DNA of 28,969 bases from Phocaeicola_A sp964514145. Its GTDB lineage: Bacteria; Bacteroidota; Bacteroidia; Bacteroidales; Bacteroidaceae. The notes under the pieces were generated by a model, which had not been told where the DNA came from, made no database searches, and saw nothing but the letters and a program-made list of their open reading frames with translations. The position numbers were made by a program, and so were the translations under genes. Below, in pieces: positions 16,566 through 25,504 of the stretch. How positions within the stretch are numbered: the first letter of the stretch is position 1; every line of letters begins with the position of its first letter. Where the stretch lies: positions 1 to 28,969 of the forward strand of contig CAZEPM010000010.1 in assembly GCA_964514145.1 (NCBI GenBank), written 5' to 3'.

Positions 16566-19003
16566 CTCAACAGATAGGGGCTTCGCGTGCAGGTAACACT
16601 GAGGCCTTTATTGACTGGATACTGACAGACAGCCGCTCTTTGTGTTTCCCGGAAGAAACACTTTTTTTTGCTCTTAAAACCAAGCGCAACGACGGACACA
16701 AATACATTCACGACCTCTATAATCGGGGTGTCAGAAATTTTGTGGTGAGCGAGCTTCCTTTGTTGGAGAAGTATCCAGACTGCAATTTCTTGCAGGTGGA
16801 CAACACGTTGAAGGCTTTGCAACGGTTGGCAGAGATGCACCGGAACGAGTTTCAGGTGCCGGTGGTGGGTATTACGGGCAGCAACGGAAAAACGGTAGTC
16901 AAAGAGTGGCTCTATCAACTCTTGAGCCCACGCTTTGTGGTGACGCGCTCGCCGCGTAGCTACAATTCGCAGATTGGCGTGCCCCTGTCGGTGTGGCTGA
17001 TGAATGAGCATACGGAGATCGGGGTGTTCGAAGCCGGTATTTCCGAAGGGGGCGAGATGGTGCCGTTGCGTAACATCATCCGTCCGACCATTGGCGTACT
17101 GACCAACATCGGCAGCGCGCATCAGAAGAATTTCTTCTCATTGCAAGACAAGTGTATAGAAAAGCTGGAGTTGTTTAAGGACTGCGATGTCATTGTTTAT
17201 AATGGAGACAACAGTCTGATATGCGACTGTGTGTCGAAAACCATTTTCTCGGCACGCGAGATTGCTTGGTCGCAGAGGGACGTCGAAAAACCGCTTTACA
17301 TTTATTCCATTGAGAAAGACGAAACGAGCACGCTTGTCAATTACCGCTATTTGGGTATGGATCATAGTTACCGCATTCCTTACATCGATGAGGCTTCGAT
17401 TGAAAATTCGCTCAACTGTTTGGGTGTGTGCTTGTATCTGATGGTGCCGCCGGAAGAAATTGCCGAACGGATGGCACGACTGGAACCCGTGGCCATGCGA
17501 TTGGAAGTGAAAGAAGGCAAGAACGATTGCATCATTATCAACGACAGCTATAATTCGGACATTAATTCGCTCGACATCGCACTCGACTTCATGGTACGTC
17601 GCAATGACTCGAAAGAACGGAAACGCACGCTGATATTGTCGGATATTTTAGAAAGCGGACAGACGTCGACCTTACTCTATAGCAAAGTAGCGCAATTGTT
17701 GCGAAGTCGCGGAGTGGACAAGTTGATTGGTGTGGGACCGGAGATTTCGGCATCCAAAGAGCGTTTCTCCATGGAGAGTTATTTCTTCCCCGATACGACA
17801 TCGTTGCTGGGTTCGGAAGTGTTGGCATCGTTGCGCAATGAAATCATATTAGTCAAGGGATCACGTAAATTTGCCTTCGAAGACGTGTCTGAGCAACTCG
17901 AGCAGAAAGTACACGAGACTATTTTGGAAATCAATCTCAACGCCATGGTCGACAACCTGAACTATTATCGCAGTCTGCTACAGTCCGACACGAAGATGGT
18001 CTGTATGGTGAAGGCATCGGCCTATGGCGCCGGTTCGTATGAAATTGCCAAGACCTTGCAGGATCATCGGGTAGACTATCTGGCAGTGGCGGTAGCCGAC
18101 GAAGGTTCTGATTTGCGGAAAGCAGGTATCAACTCGTCTATCATTATCATGAATCCGGAGATGACGACCTTTAAAACCATGTTCAACTACAAACTGGAAC
18201 CCGAGGTCTATAGTTTTCATCTGCTCAACGAACTGATAAAAGCAGCCGGACAACAAGGCATTACCCATTTCCCCGTACATATCAAGCTCGACACTGGCAT
18301 GCATCGGTTGGGCTTCTTGCCGGAAGAAATCCCTGCACTGATCGATTGTCTGAAAATGCAAACGGCCGTGTTGATACGCTCCGTGTTCTCACACTTTGTG
18401 GCTAGCGACTCGCCGCAGTTCGACGATTTCACTCGTCAGCAGATTCGCGTGTTCAACCAAGCTTCGGACGAATTGCAAGCTGCCTTCTCTCACAAAATTT
18501 TGCGACACATCTGCAACTCGGCCGGTATCGAACGTTTTCCGGAAGCACAATACGACATGGTGCGTCTGGGGCTTGGTCTATATGGCATCAATCCGGTGGA
18601 CAATGCGTTTATCCACAACGTGAGCACCCTCAAAACCACGATCTTGCAAATTCACGAGGTGATGGCAGGAGAAACCATCGGCTATGGCCGAAAAGGTGTC
18701 TTAACACGTCCCTCGCGCATCGCTGCTCTGCCCATTGGCTATGCTGACGGGCTCGACCGACGCTTGGGTTGCGGGCATGGTTATTGTCTGGTCAACGGGC
18801 AACGTGCTCCCTACGTGGGCAATATCTGCATGGATGTGTGCATGATTGATGTGACGGATATCGACTGCAAGGAGGGCGATCGCGTGGAAATCTTTGGCGA
18901 TCATCTGCCGGTGTCCGAATTGTCAGACCTGCTGAACACCATTCCGTATGAGATACTGACCGGTGTATCCGGTCGTGTCAAGCGAGTGTATTTTCAAGAT
19001 TAG
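16541..19003 (+). CDS. murF-alr: Bifunctional MurF ligase / alanine racemase
   Basis: An 820-residue fusion. The N-terminal half (about 1-455) is MurF, which adds D-Ala-D-Ala to UDP-MurNAc-tripeptide. Its ATP loop GITGSNGKT is at residues 110-118, and the ligase residues around NDSYNSD follow. The C-terminal half (about 460-820) is alanine racemase, making D-Ala from L-Ala. Its PLP lysine is K491 in MVKASAYGAG, and further motifs are RLGLGLYGINP, the catalytic-tyrosine segment GYGRKG, LPIGYADGLDR and GNICMDVCMIDV. The fusion is well known in Bacteroidetes and places D-Ala supply beside its use. The racemase motif reads KASAYGAG rather than the more usual KADAYGHG. Confidence 0.95.
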   Translation: MPYTIASITQQIGASRAGNTEAFIDWILTDSRSLCFPEETLFFALKTKRNDGHKYIHDLYNRGVRNFVVSELPLLEKYPDCNFLQVDNTLKALQRLAEMHRNEFQVPVVGITGSNGKTVVKEWLYQLLSPRFVVTRSPRSYNSQIGVPLSVWLMNEHTEIGVFEAGISEGGEMVPLRNIIRPTIGVLTNIGSAHQKNFFSLQDKCIEKLELFKDCDVIVYNGDNSLICDCVSKTIFSAREIAWSQRDVEKPLYIYSIEKDETSTLVNYRYLGMDHSYRIPYIDEASIENSLNCLGVCLYLMVPPEEIAERMARLEPVAMRLEVKEGKNDCIIINDSYNSDINSLDIALDFMVRRNDSKERKRTLILSDILESGQTSTLLYSKVAQLLRSRGVDKLIGVGPEISASKERFSMESYFFPDTTSLLGSEVLASLRNEIILVKGSRKFAFEDVSEQLEQKVHETILEINLNAMVDNLNYYRSLLQSDTKMVCMVKASAYGAGSYEIAKTLQDHRVDYLAVAVADEGSDLRKAGINSSIIIMNPEMTTFKTMFNYKLEPEVYSFHLLNELIKAAGQQGITHFPVHIKLDTGMHRLGFLPEEIPALIDCLKMQTAVLIRSVFSHFVASDSPQFDDFTRQQIRVFNQASDELQAAFSHKILRHICNSAGIERFPEAQYDMVRLGLGLYGINPVDNAFIHNVSTLKTTILQIHEVMAGETIGYGRKGVLTRPSRIAALPIGYADGLDRRLGCGHGYCLVNGQRAPYVGNICMDVCMIDVTDIDCKEGDRVEIFGDHLPVSELSDLLNTIPYEILTGVSGRVKRVYFQD

Positions 19004-19066
19004 GTGTTTTCTTAATTTTTCCCATTTTCTCTGTCCCCTGCTTTGTCGATTGACCGAAACGATTAC

Positions 19067-19105
19067 GCCCCGACAGCGGATGATACACGAATCCGCTGTC
19101 GGGGC
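19067..19105 (+). terminator. Strong 15-base-pair hairpin after murF-alr
   Basis: GCCCCGACAGCGGAT (19067-19081) pairs perfectly with ATCCGCTGTCGGGGC (19091-19105) around a 9-base loop. It lies 63 bases past the murF-alr stop, between convergent genes. The plus strand lacks a proper T-tract afterwards, so it may act as a bidirectional or factor-assisted terminator. Confidence 0.55.
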
Positions 19106-19111
19106 ATATCG

Positions 19112-19145
19112 GTAAAGAAAACTGACTTGTACTAATCAATGTCAG
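19112..19145 (-). terminator. Intrinsic terminator of the corrinoid-uptake operon
   Basis: On the minus strand CTGAC-A-TTG (19137-19145) pairs with CAAGTCAG (19122-19129) around a 7-base loop, with one bulge. It is followed by TTTTCTTT. It starts 30 bases past the stop of the last solenoid lipoprotein gene, the expected place for the operon end. Confidence 0.5.
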
Positions 19146-19175
19146 CAAGCTATGGATGGACGGTTTTTGTCGTAA

Positions 19176-21655
19176 TCATTCTTCAAGCTCGAGTAGTCCG
19201 GCTTGAATATCCTCCCACGTGGGGTTGTATCCGTTGCCCGAAACATCCCAAGACGAGGAATCCGTGAGCGATGTAATGGCCGTGCGCAAACCGGTGTATG
19301 AGGTCAGTGCCGACTGGTTGGTGACGGTGATCTTACCGGCTGTCTGCAGGTTGGCGAAGCAGTCGAGGTTGGTGAGCGTCGTGTTGGCTGTGGTGGCCTG
19401 TGTCTTGACTATTAGTTCACCTACGCTAGAGAGTCGGGGCAGGTAGATGGTTTCGATCATGTTTACCTGCGTGGTATATCGGGTGTTGATGGTGAGCGCG
19501 TTGCTGACAGTAGTCAGATTAGGCAAACTAAAGGTGTCGACTACTCCGGAAAAGATGATGGCACCGGCTTCTTCGAGTACCGGAAACTGACTGGCCATAA
19601 CCATATTGTAAGTTCCATCGGTTATTGAGAGAGTGCCGCCGATGCTACGCAGGTCGGAAAAACGGACAGTGCCTGAGTTGGCATAATACGTTTGGTTGAC
19701 TGTGACATTACCCGTGACAACCTCCAAACCTGAGAAATCGTAGATGTAGTCGGAGTCGGTAGTTGTGGAGAGCGAGTTGATGTTAACGGCGTTCACTTGT
19801 TTGATTCCGTTGAAACGTATGGTCTTGCCCGTGCTGACATAGATGCTGCAATTGAGGACCTCATCGCCGGTGAGAGTGAGATCGCCACAGCTCTGGATTT
19901 GCAGAGTACTGATATCCACGCCGGTGATATCAAGCGCTTGCAGTTCGGAGAGGCTTTGCACGTTGACGGTGTTGAAACTTTGGCCGGCCAGTTGCGTTAT
20001 GAAGTCTACGGATGTGAGCGAGCTGCATGCGTAGATCGTGATGTTACCGCCCACGTAGGAGAGCTGTTGAAGTCCGCTTATGGTGGTTATGCCGGTGAGA
20101 CTCCGGAGAGAAAAAGTGCCGCCAACCGTGGTGAGGTTATTAAAGGCATCGAAGTCTGTGATTTCGCTGCTGAGCGAGGTCAGGGTAAAATCTCCGCCTA
20201 CGTAAGTCAGGTTGTTGGCACCGCTGAGGTCGGAAAGCGAACTTAAACCACTTAGGAGGATGTCCCCTTGCACCGTTTTGAGCGAAGAAAATCCGTCTAA
20301 ATTGGTCAGTGAATTGACCGAAAGCAGCGTTAAACCTGTTTCGCCTAGGGTTTCCAGCCGGTTGAAATCAAAGGTTGTGAGCGAGGGAGNNNNNNNNNNN
20401 NNNNNNNNNNNNNNNNNNNNNNNNNNNNNNNNNNNNNNNNNNNNNNNNNNNNNNNNNNNNNNNNNNNNNNNNNNNNNNNNNNNNNNNNNCCTGTTTCGCC
20501 TAGGGTTTCCAGCCGGTTGAAATCAAAGGTTGTGAGCGAGGGAGCCGAGTAGAGATATATTCCGTTAGCGCTCGTCAGGAGTGGCATTGAGATTGTGTGA
20601 GCAGAGCGAAAGGTATACAGATAGATCTCGTTGATCACTTGGGTGAGTTTGGGCAGTTCCAATGATTCGAGGTAGTTGGATCGGATGGTCAAATTGGAGA
20701 CGAATTCCAGTTGAGGCATTTCGCAGGTGGTCATTGCTGAGGTGGCTCCGATTTCCAAGTCGTCGTTTACCATGGTGAGTTGGGGCAGACTGAGTGTCTC
20801 TAATCCGGCAAGGTTTGTCGTATTGCTTCTGATGTTGCAGATGGTGAAGCTTCCACCGACGACGCTCAGTTGTGGCAGCTCTATTTGCGCAATGTTAGCT
20901 CCTTTTATCTGAATGTTTCCGCCTACCGTTTTTAGGAGCGGCATGCTTACGATGCTGGTCGTGTCGATGAGCAGATTCAGATTGTTTTGCACGGAGATCA
21001 AAGAAGGCAGAACTTGTGATTTAAAGTTCGGATAGTAGCAGGTGGAAGTCGAACTGTGGTAGATTTCCATTCCGCCGATGTTTGTCAGGTTATCTAGTCC
21101 TTCGAGCGAACTGGCCGCAAAGGTGGGGTAGATGTAAATCGTGCCGGTAACTTCCGTCAGATCTGTCAGGGGTGCCAATGTGGTGATGGTGTCGCTACCC
21201 GAAGTGGATCCGATAATGAGATTGCCTTCGATACGGCTGACACCCGTGGCGGCCAATGCTTCCACGTCGGCATCGTTGAGCAAAGTCAATCCTTCGATGG
21301 AGGCGGCATAGTGTTGCAGGGTGTAGTAATAATTGCGCTGGCTTCCGTTGTAGGAAGTGACGGTAAATGTCTGGTCGTTTTCCCAGTTTTCTATGGTCGC
21401 CGGATCGGGCGAGATCGTAGCATTTTCGCTGCAAAGATAAGTCGCCGTGGCGTGGTCGAGCGTGGTGTTCTCAGAGATAGTGACTATGATGCTGTCTGAC
21501 GAGATGAGTGCCGTGTAGGTCTGATCGTCTTGTGTCAGGGCAAACGAAGTCAGGTAGTTCTCATTGCCTGAAAAGATGCTGTCGTCATCGTCACAAGCGG
21601 TGAAACCCATGAGCAGAGCAGTGAGCAGGGTGTATATAAGTTTGTTCGTTTTCAT
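19176..21655 (-). CDS. Surface lipoprotein with receptor L-domain/LRR-like solenoid (A), split by assembly gap
   Basis: The N-terminus is a lipoprotein signal with lipobox GFTAC, then DDDDS, resembling the acidic export signal of Bacteroidetes surface lipoproteins. Residues about 30-110 form a small beta domain resembling DUF5018-type repeats (NYLTSFALTQDD ... FTVTSYNG). The rest is a long solenoid of roughly 20-25-residue units such as LPQLSVVGGSF and NNLTYVGGDFTL, typical of receptor L-domain-like beta-helices. The frame crosses 100 N; the flanks share an exact 55-base overlap, and collapsing it leaves one open frame of about 774 residues. I chose the ATG at 21655 because the paralogue aligns there (NKLIYTL); 21667 is possible. 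Its function is unknown; the position in a B12 operon suggests a role at the uptake complex. Confidence 0.8.
20335..20544. repeat. Exact 55-base direct repeat flanking an N gap (assembly overlap)
   Basis: Bases 20335-20389 and 20490-20544 are identical, and nothing but 100 N lies between them. The copies abut the N run exactly, which is how unmerged overlapping contigs look after scaffolding. Removing one copy and the N run joins both halves of the lipoprotein gene in frame. I read this as an artefact, not a biological repeat. Confidence 0.9.
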
Positions 21656-21685
21656 TTCTTTTAGCATTTAAAGTGTGTATTGGGA

Positions 21686-23770
21686 TTATTCGATAGGCAT
21701 TGTCCACAGTCCGTTGACAGCCAAGTCTGTATAGGTGGGATTGTAGAGGTTGTTTACTACGTACCAATTGGCTTCCGGACAAGACGCAATCGCATTTTTC
21801 AGCCCTTCGTAAGAGGTTAGTGCGGTGTGATAGAAGATTCTGAAACCACCTAAGTATTGAAGGCTGGATAAGAAGTCCAGATTCGTGAGCAGGCTGTTCC
21901 TATACGAAGAGCTTTCTATGTTTGAAGTGTCGCTCGTATATCCATTCGGAGAGATGATAAGGGTTCCGGCTACGGTGGTTAGTGACGGATAGAGAATCTC
22001 ATCGATACTTGTGGATCCGGTTCCATAGCCGCTCTTGATTGTGAGGTCTCCGCCAACGGTTTCGAGTTTGGGAAAGGTTTGCTCATGATATCCGTTATAG
22101 AGTGCGATGCGTGCTTCACCGCCAATGGTCTTCAGACTGGGAAAATAATGGCTACCGCTGGAAGACGAGTTTGCGTAGATGTAAAAACGTCCGTCTACTT
22201 CTTCTAAGGCATCCATATGGAACTCGCTGCAATTGAAATTTTGAGTTATAGAAAAATCGCCATGGATCTTGGTCACGTTGTTGATCTCATACACAATGCT
22301 TCTGGCGCTGTAGTTGGTAGTGTTTGCAGTGAAGTTGTTTATTTCCTTCATTCCTTCGAGGGTTGGCAATGCCCCGCCAAATGACGTGATTTCTATGTCT
22401 CCGTCGAACACATCGTCGGCAGTGAGCGTCATGCCGGCATATCCACTACTGCCTCTGAAAACCAGTTTGCCAATTTGCCGTCCGGAGATGTCAAGCTCGG
22501 CGGTCATTCCGCTGGGCACGGTGTACGTGCCGATTTGAGTCAGGTTTTCAGGAAACTGGTAGGTACCGCTAGAGATGGTCAGGGAAAATTCACCTCCTAC
22601 AGACTGCAGGGATGAGAGTTGGCTGACATCGTTCAGTGCGTAGAGGGTGAGATCAAAATCTTCATCGACACTTTGCAGCAGAGGCATGCTGACAAACGGT
22701 GTTTCTTCGCAGTCGATTTCAATGGAACCGACGTGTGTCAGTTCGGGGAACGATATTTCGTAGAGCGGATTGCTTTCGATGTTGAGTGCGCCCGTAATCT
22801 CTTGCAGCAGCGGGCAGTAGAGCAAGCCCACTGACGATTCGCCTACCGAGAGTCCAGCACAGAAAGTGAGCTTCGGGAACTGAAGGTTGTTCATGCTCAT
22901 ATCAGCATTGATGTCTCCACCCACATAGGCCAGTTGTTGGAACTCCATGTTGCTGACGCTGGCTGAGCTGAGCAGCGACAGATCCATGCCGATGTATTTC
23001 AGAGCAGAAAAGTCGTAGCTGGTAAAGCTGGCGTTGGCCGTGAGGCTTCCGCCGATTTTCGTGAGCTTGGGGCACGAGATAACGGCAACGGCACTTGCGT
23101 TGATGTTGAGGTCACCGTCGATAGTGTTGATTTGAGGCAGAGACACGGTCCACAAATTGTCTACCCCATTGATATATAAGTTTCCTCCAACGAACTGCAA
23201 GTTGTTTAGTCCGGTCAGGTAATTCCCGTTGTACGTGGGATTGATGGTGATGCTTCCTGTCACGGTTTGCAGAGTGTTGAGAGCTTCCAATGAGCTGATA
23301 GAGTCCGTGCCGATTGAGCGACCGATTACGAGACTGCCGTCGAGATGCGTAGGCTGGCCACTGCCAAAAGCATCTACTTCGTCTTGCGTGGTAAGTATGT
23401 AAAGTCCTGAAACGCTAGCGCCGGTCACGGACGGGATGTATAGATACCGGCGTTTGTTGCCGTTGTAAGACGTGACAACGAAGCTTTGCTGATCGTCCCA
23501 CGCTCTGATGGTGGACGGGTCCGGACTGATGGTGCTGTGTTCACTGCAGGTTACTTCGACTGTGATGTCGCCACCCGGTGCGAAATCTGCAGGGATAAGC
23601 ATCAGGATAGAGTCTCCTTGAAACGAGGCTTCGATGCGCACGTCGTCTTGTATAAGGGCAAAAGAGATAATGTAGTTGTCGTTGCCGGCAAACGGATCGT
23701 TATCATCGCATCCTGCCAAGAAAGGCAATGTGCTTGCGATAAATCCAAGTGTATATATCAATTTATTCAT
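21686..23770 (-). CDS. Surface lipoprotein with receptor L-domain/LRR-like solenoid (B)
   Basis: Paralogue of the gene downstream, 694 residues and uninterrupted. It has a lipoprotein signal with lipobox FLAGC followed by DDNDPF, then an N-terminal beta domain (NYIISFALIQDD ... FVVTSYNG), then a solenoid of units such as FPKLETVGGDLTI and LPQINTIDGDLNI. The C-terminal end has a YNPTYTDL motif mirrored by YNPTWEDI in protein A. The start is the ATG at 23770; a TTG at 23776 is unlikely. It is probably anchored on the outer face of the outer membrane. The gap to gene A is only about 30 bases, so the pair looks like a tandem duplication within one operon. Function unknown; a BspA-like adhesin or an accessory protein for corrinoid capture are both possible. 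Confidence 0.85.
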   Translation of the reverse strand: MNKLIYTLGFIASTLPFLAGCDDNDPFAGNDNYIISFALIQDDVRIEASFQGDSILMLIPADFAPGGDITVEVTCSEHSTISPDPSTIRAWDDQQSFVVTSYNGNKRRYLYIPSVTGASVSGLYILTTQDEVDAFGSGQPTHLDGSLVIGRSIGTDSISSLEALNTLQTVTGSITINPTYNGNYLTGLNNLQFVGGNLYINGVDNLWTVSLPQINTIDGDLNINASAVAVISCPKLTKIGGSLTANASFTSYDFSALKYIGMDLSLLSSASVSNMEFQQLAYVGGDINADMSMNNLQFPKLTFCAGLSVGESSVGLLYCPLLQEITGALNIESNPLYEISFPELTHVGSIEIDCEETPFVSMPLLQSVDEDFDLTLYALNDVSQLSSLQSVGGEFSLTISSGTYQFPENLTQIGTYTVPSGMTAELDISGRQIGKLVFRGSSGYAGMTLTADDVFDGDIEITSFGGALPTLEGMKEINNFTANTTNYSARSIVYEINNVTKIHGDFSITQNFNCSEFHMDALEEVDGRFYIYANSSSSGSHYFPSLKTIGGEARIALYNGYHEQTFPKLETVGGDLTIKSGYGTGSTSIDEILYPSLTTVAGTLIISPNGYTSDTSNIESSSYRNSLLTNLDFLSSLQYLGGFRIFYHTALTSYEGLKNAIASCPEANWYVVNNLYNPTYTDLAVNGLWTMPIE

Positions 23771-23814
23771 AATCAAAAAATATGTATGGTATACTTAAAA
23801 GGGAGTTATTGATA

Positions 23815-23842
23815 GGGAAGCTCCGTATGTTCAGAGCCTCCC
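23815..23842 (-). other. Intercistronic stem-loop after the PKD-protein gene
   Basis: On the minus strand GGGAGGCTC pairs with GAGCTTCCC (9 pairs, one G-T) around a 10-base loop, just 7 bases after the PKD-gene stop. No T-run follows, so it is probably not a full terminator. It could stabilise or process the mRNA, or lower expression of the two downstream lipoprotein genes. Confidence 0.35.
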
Positions 23843-23849
23843 GTTTGTC

Positions 23850-25404
23850 TTAACGATCTCTGAGCCGTATGTCAATTGCAGCCCTCGATTCGGTAGAAAC
23901 TTCACCTACGAGTGTTCCCTGACCCAATTGTGCGGTATGTACTTTGATAAAGTCAATGTATTTCAGGTTAGCCGGAGTGCCGTCTTGCTGGATGGCGTTC
24001 TCGATACAGAGTCCCAGACTATCGTTTATATCGTCTACGTAGCCCCAGTCGAATCCCGCATTGCCTTCAAGACCGCCTTCTATCGTGAAATGATTGCCAA
24101 GGCAGGTACCCGTGAGGATGTAGTATTCTTCTTTGAGGAAGAACGGATAATAGCCGCTGTCGGGATGGTAGGAATTGCGCTCTATGAACGTCAAGTTGCC
24201 TTCGTTGTCGATGCAAAGAATGTCTTGCCGCGAATCCGACGGACGGTAATATTTCATGGCATAACGCTGGGTTACACCTTCTTTGCCGTATTCGCTGCCT
24301 TTCAGCTCATACCACGTGTCATTGGGGATGCCGTCGCCGTTGTCGTCTTGACTCACCCATACCACGCCGCATTCGCTCCATCCGGCGAACGCATTACCAC
24401 CCATGTAAATGTCGGCTTCGCCATCGCCGTCGTCTTCCACACTATGGTCGAACGCCAGAATGAGGTAACCGCCCCATGCGCCAAGCGAAGCCAGATAGCT
24501 GGATTCTCCGTTACCGGCATCAAGTTGGTCTTGAATGGTCAGGCGGGCATCTTCAATGGTTTCGTCTTCGCTGAAGTCGATAAATTGCCCCGGTGCGGGA
24601 ATGTATTCGTAGCAGTAGTTTGATATGTAGCTGCTTTCGTCTGTGATTTCCCTGAAATAAGTTCCTTCGGGCGGCGTACATTCAACGTTGATCGTGGCAG
24701 AGGCCGTGTTGCCGTTGTCGTTGGCTGTGACAGTTACCGCATACGTGCGGCCGGACATTCCGGGAGTGAAGGTGAAGAACAGGGAGGTTTCGCTTTGCAT
24801 CTCTCCATCGACTTCCCATGTGTAAGTCGCTTCGTCACTGATGCTTATCCGCACAGGAGCCAATACGAGGCTGCGTCCGATAGGACACGTCATAGTGCGG
24901 ATGTCGTGGATCGTCGAAGGTTCTACGTAGCGCCCGTTGTCGAAAAACAGAGTCGGTTCGTCGCGTTCGATTACGGTTACTTCGATGTTTTGTACGGCTT
25001 CGCCGTCGGCATTGGTCACTTTCAGAGCCACGGTGTAAACGTTGATTTCATCTCCTACGAAAGTATAGATAGAGTCCGTGCTCACCACGCTGCCATTATA
25101 GCTCCATTCGAAGGTGGTGGTTTCGTCGGTATAATTGGCTGTGGCTGCCAATTCGGTCTCTTCGTTCACGTAGGCAACCAGACTCGAACTGATTGTAATT
25201 TCCGGCGGAAGCCTGTCGACAACGCTGACTCTTGCTTGTTTTTCGACACTTCCGTTGTCGGCATCTACATTGAAGTTAACAAAAAAAGTGCCTAATGTCG
25301 TGGCGTTAAATACATACACGGTATCGGTAGATACGATTTCACCGTCTTGTTTCCATGTATAAAAAGGATTGATCGCATTAGTCACCGATGCACTCAGTCG
25401 GGAT
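23850..25404 (-). CDS. PKD-domain cell-surface protein, N-terminus lost in gap
   Basis: At least 517 residues; the frame is open into the N run, so the true start and any signal peptide are missing. About the first 230 visible residues form three Ig/PKD-like beta domains, each with a pattern like TWKQDGEIVSTDTVYVF or FEWSYNGSVVSTDSIYTF. The last 280 or so form a distinct globular domain with an Asp-rich loop (SQDDNGDGIPNDTWYELKG) that looks like a calcium-binding motif, plus DDGDGEADIYMGGNAF. The gene lies between btuG-like and solenoid genes in a riboswitch-led operon. Proteins of this architecture are generally annotated only as cell-surface proteins. A role in corrinoid binding or in holding the receptor complex is inference. 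Confidence 0.8.
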
Positions 25405-25504
25405 NNNNNNNNNNNNNNNNNNNNNNNNNNNNNNNNNNNNNNNNNNNNNNNNNNNNNNNNNNNNNNNNNNNNNNNNNNNNNNNNNNNNNNNNNNNNNNNN
25501 NNNN
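25405..25504. other. Assembly gap between btuG-like and PKD genes
   Basis: One hundred N. Unlike the gap at 20390, the flanks share no overlap, so real sequence is missing: the end of the beta-propeller gene, any spacer, and the start and signal peptide of the PKD gene. The true size is unknown. A fusion of the two genes cannot be excluded from this sequence alone. Confidence 0.85.

Noticed and set aside
20335..20544. Direct repeat as a mobile-element target duplication or repeat array
   Set aside because: The copies abut an N run exactly and collapse to a single in-frame sequence, which fits contig overlap better than an insertion.
19176..21655. Two separate or frameshifted genes on either side of the N gap
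   Set aside because: After collapsing the overlap, the frame is continuous and the solenoid pattern runs through the junction.
19176..23770. Assignment of the solenoid or PKD proteins to BtuH or another named B12-binding protein
   Set aside because: I cannot match them to BtuH from sequence alone, so no gene symbol is given.
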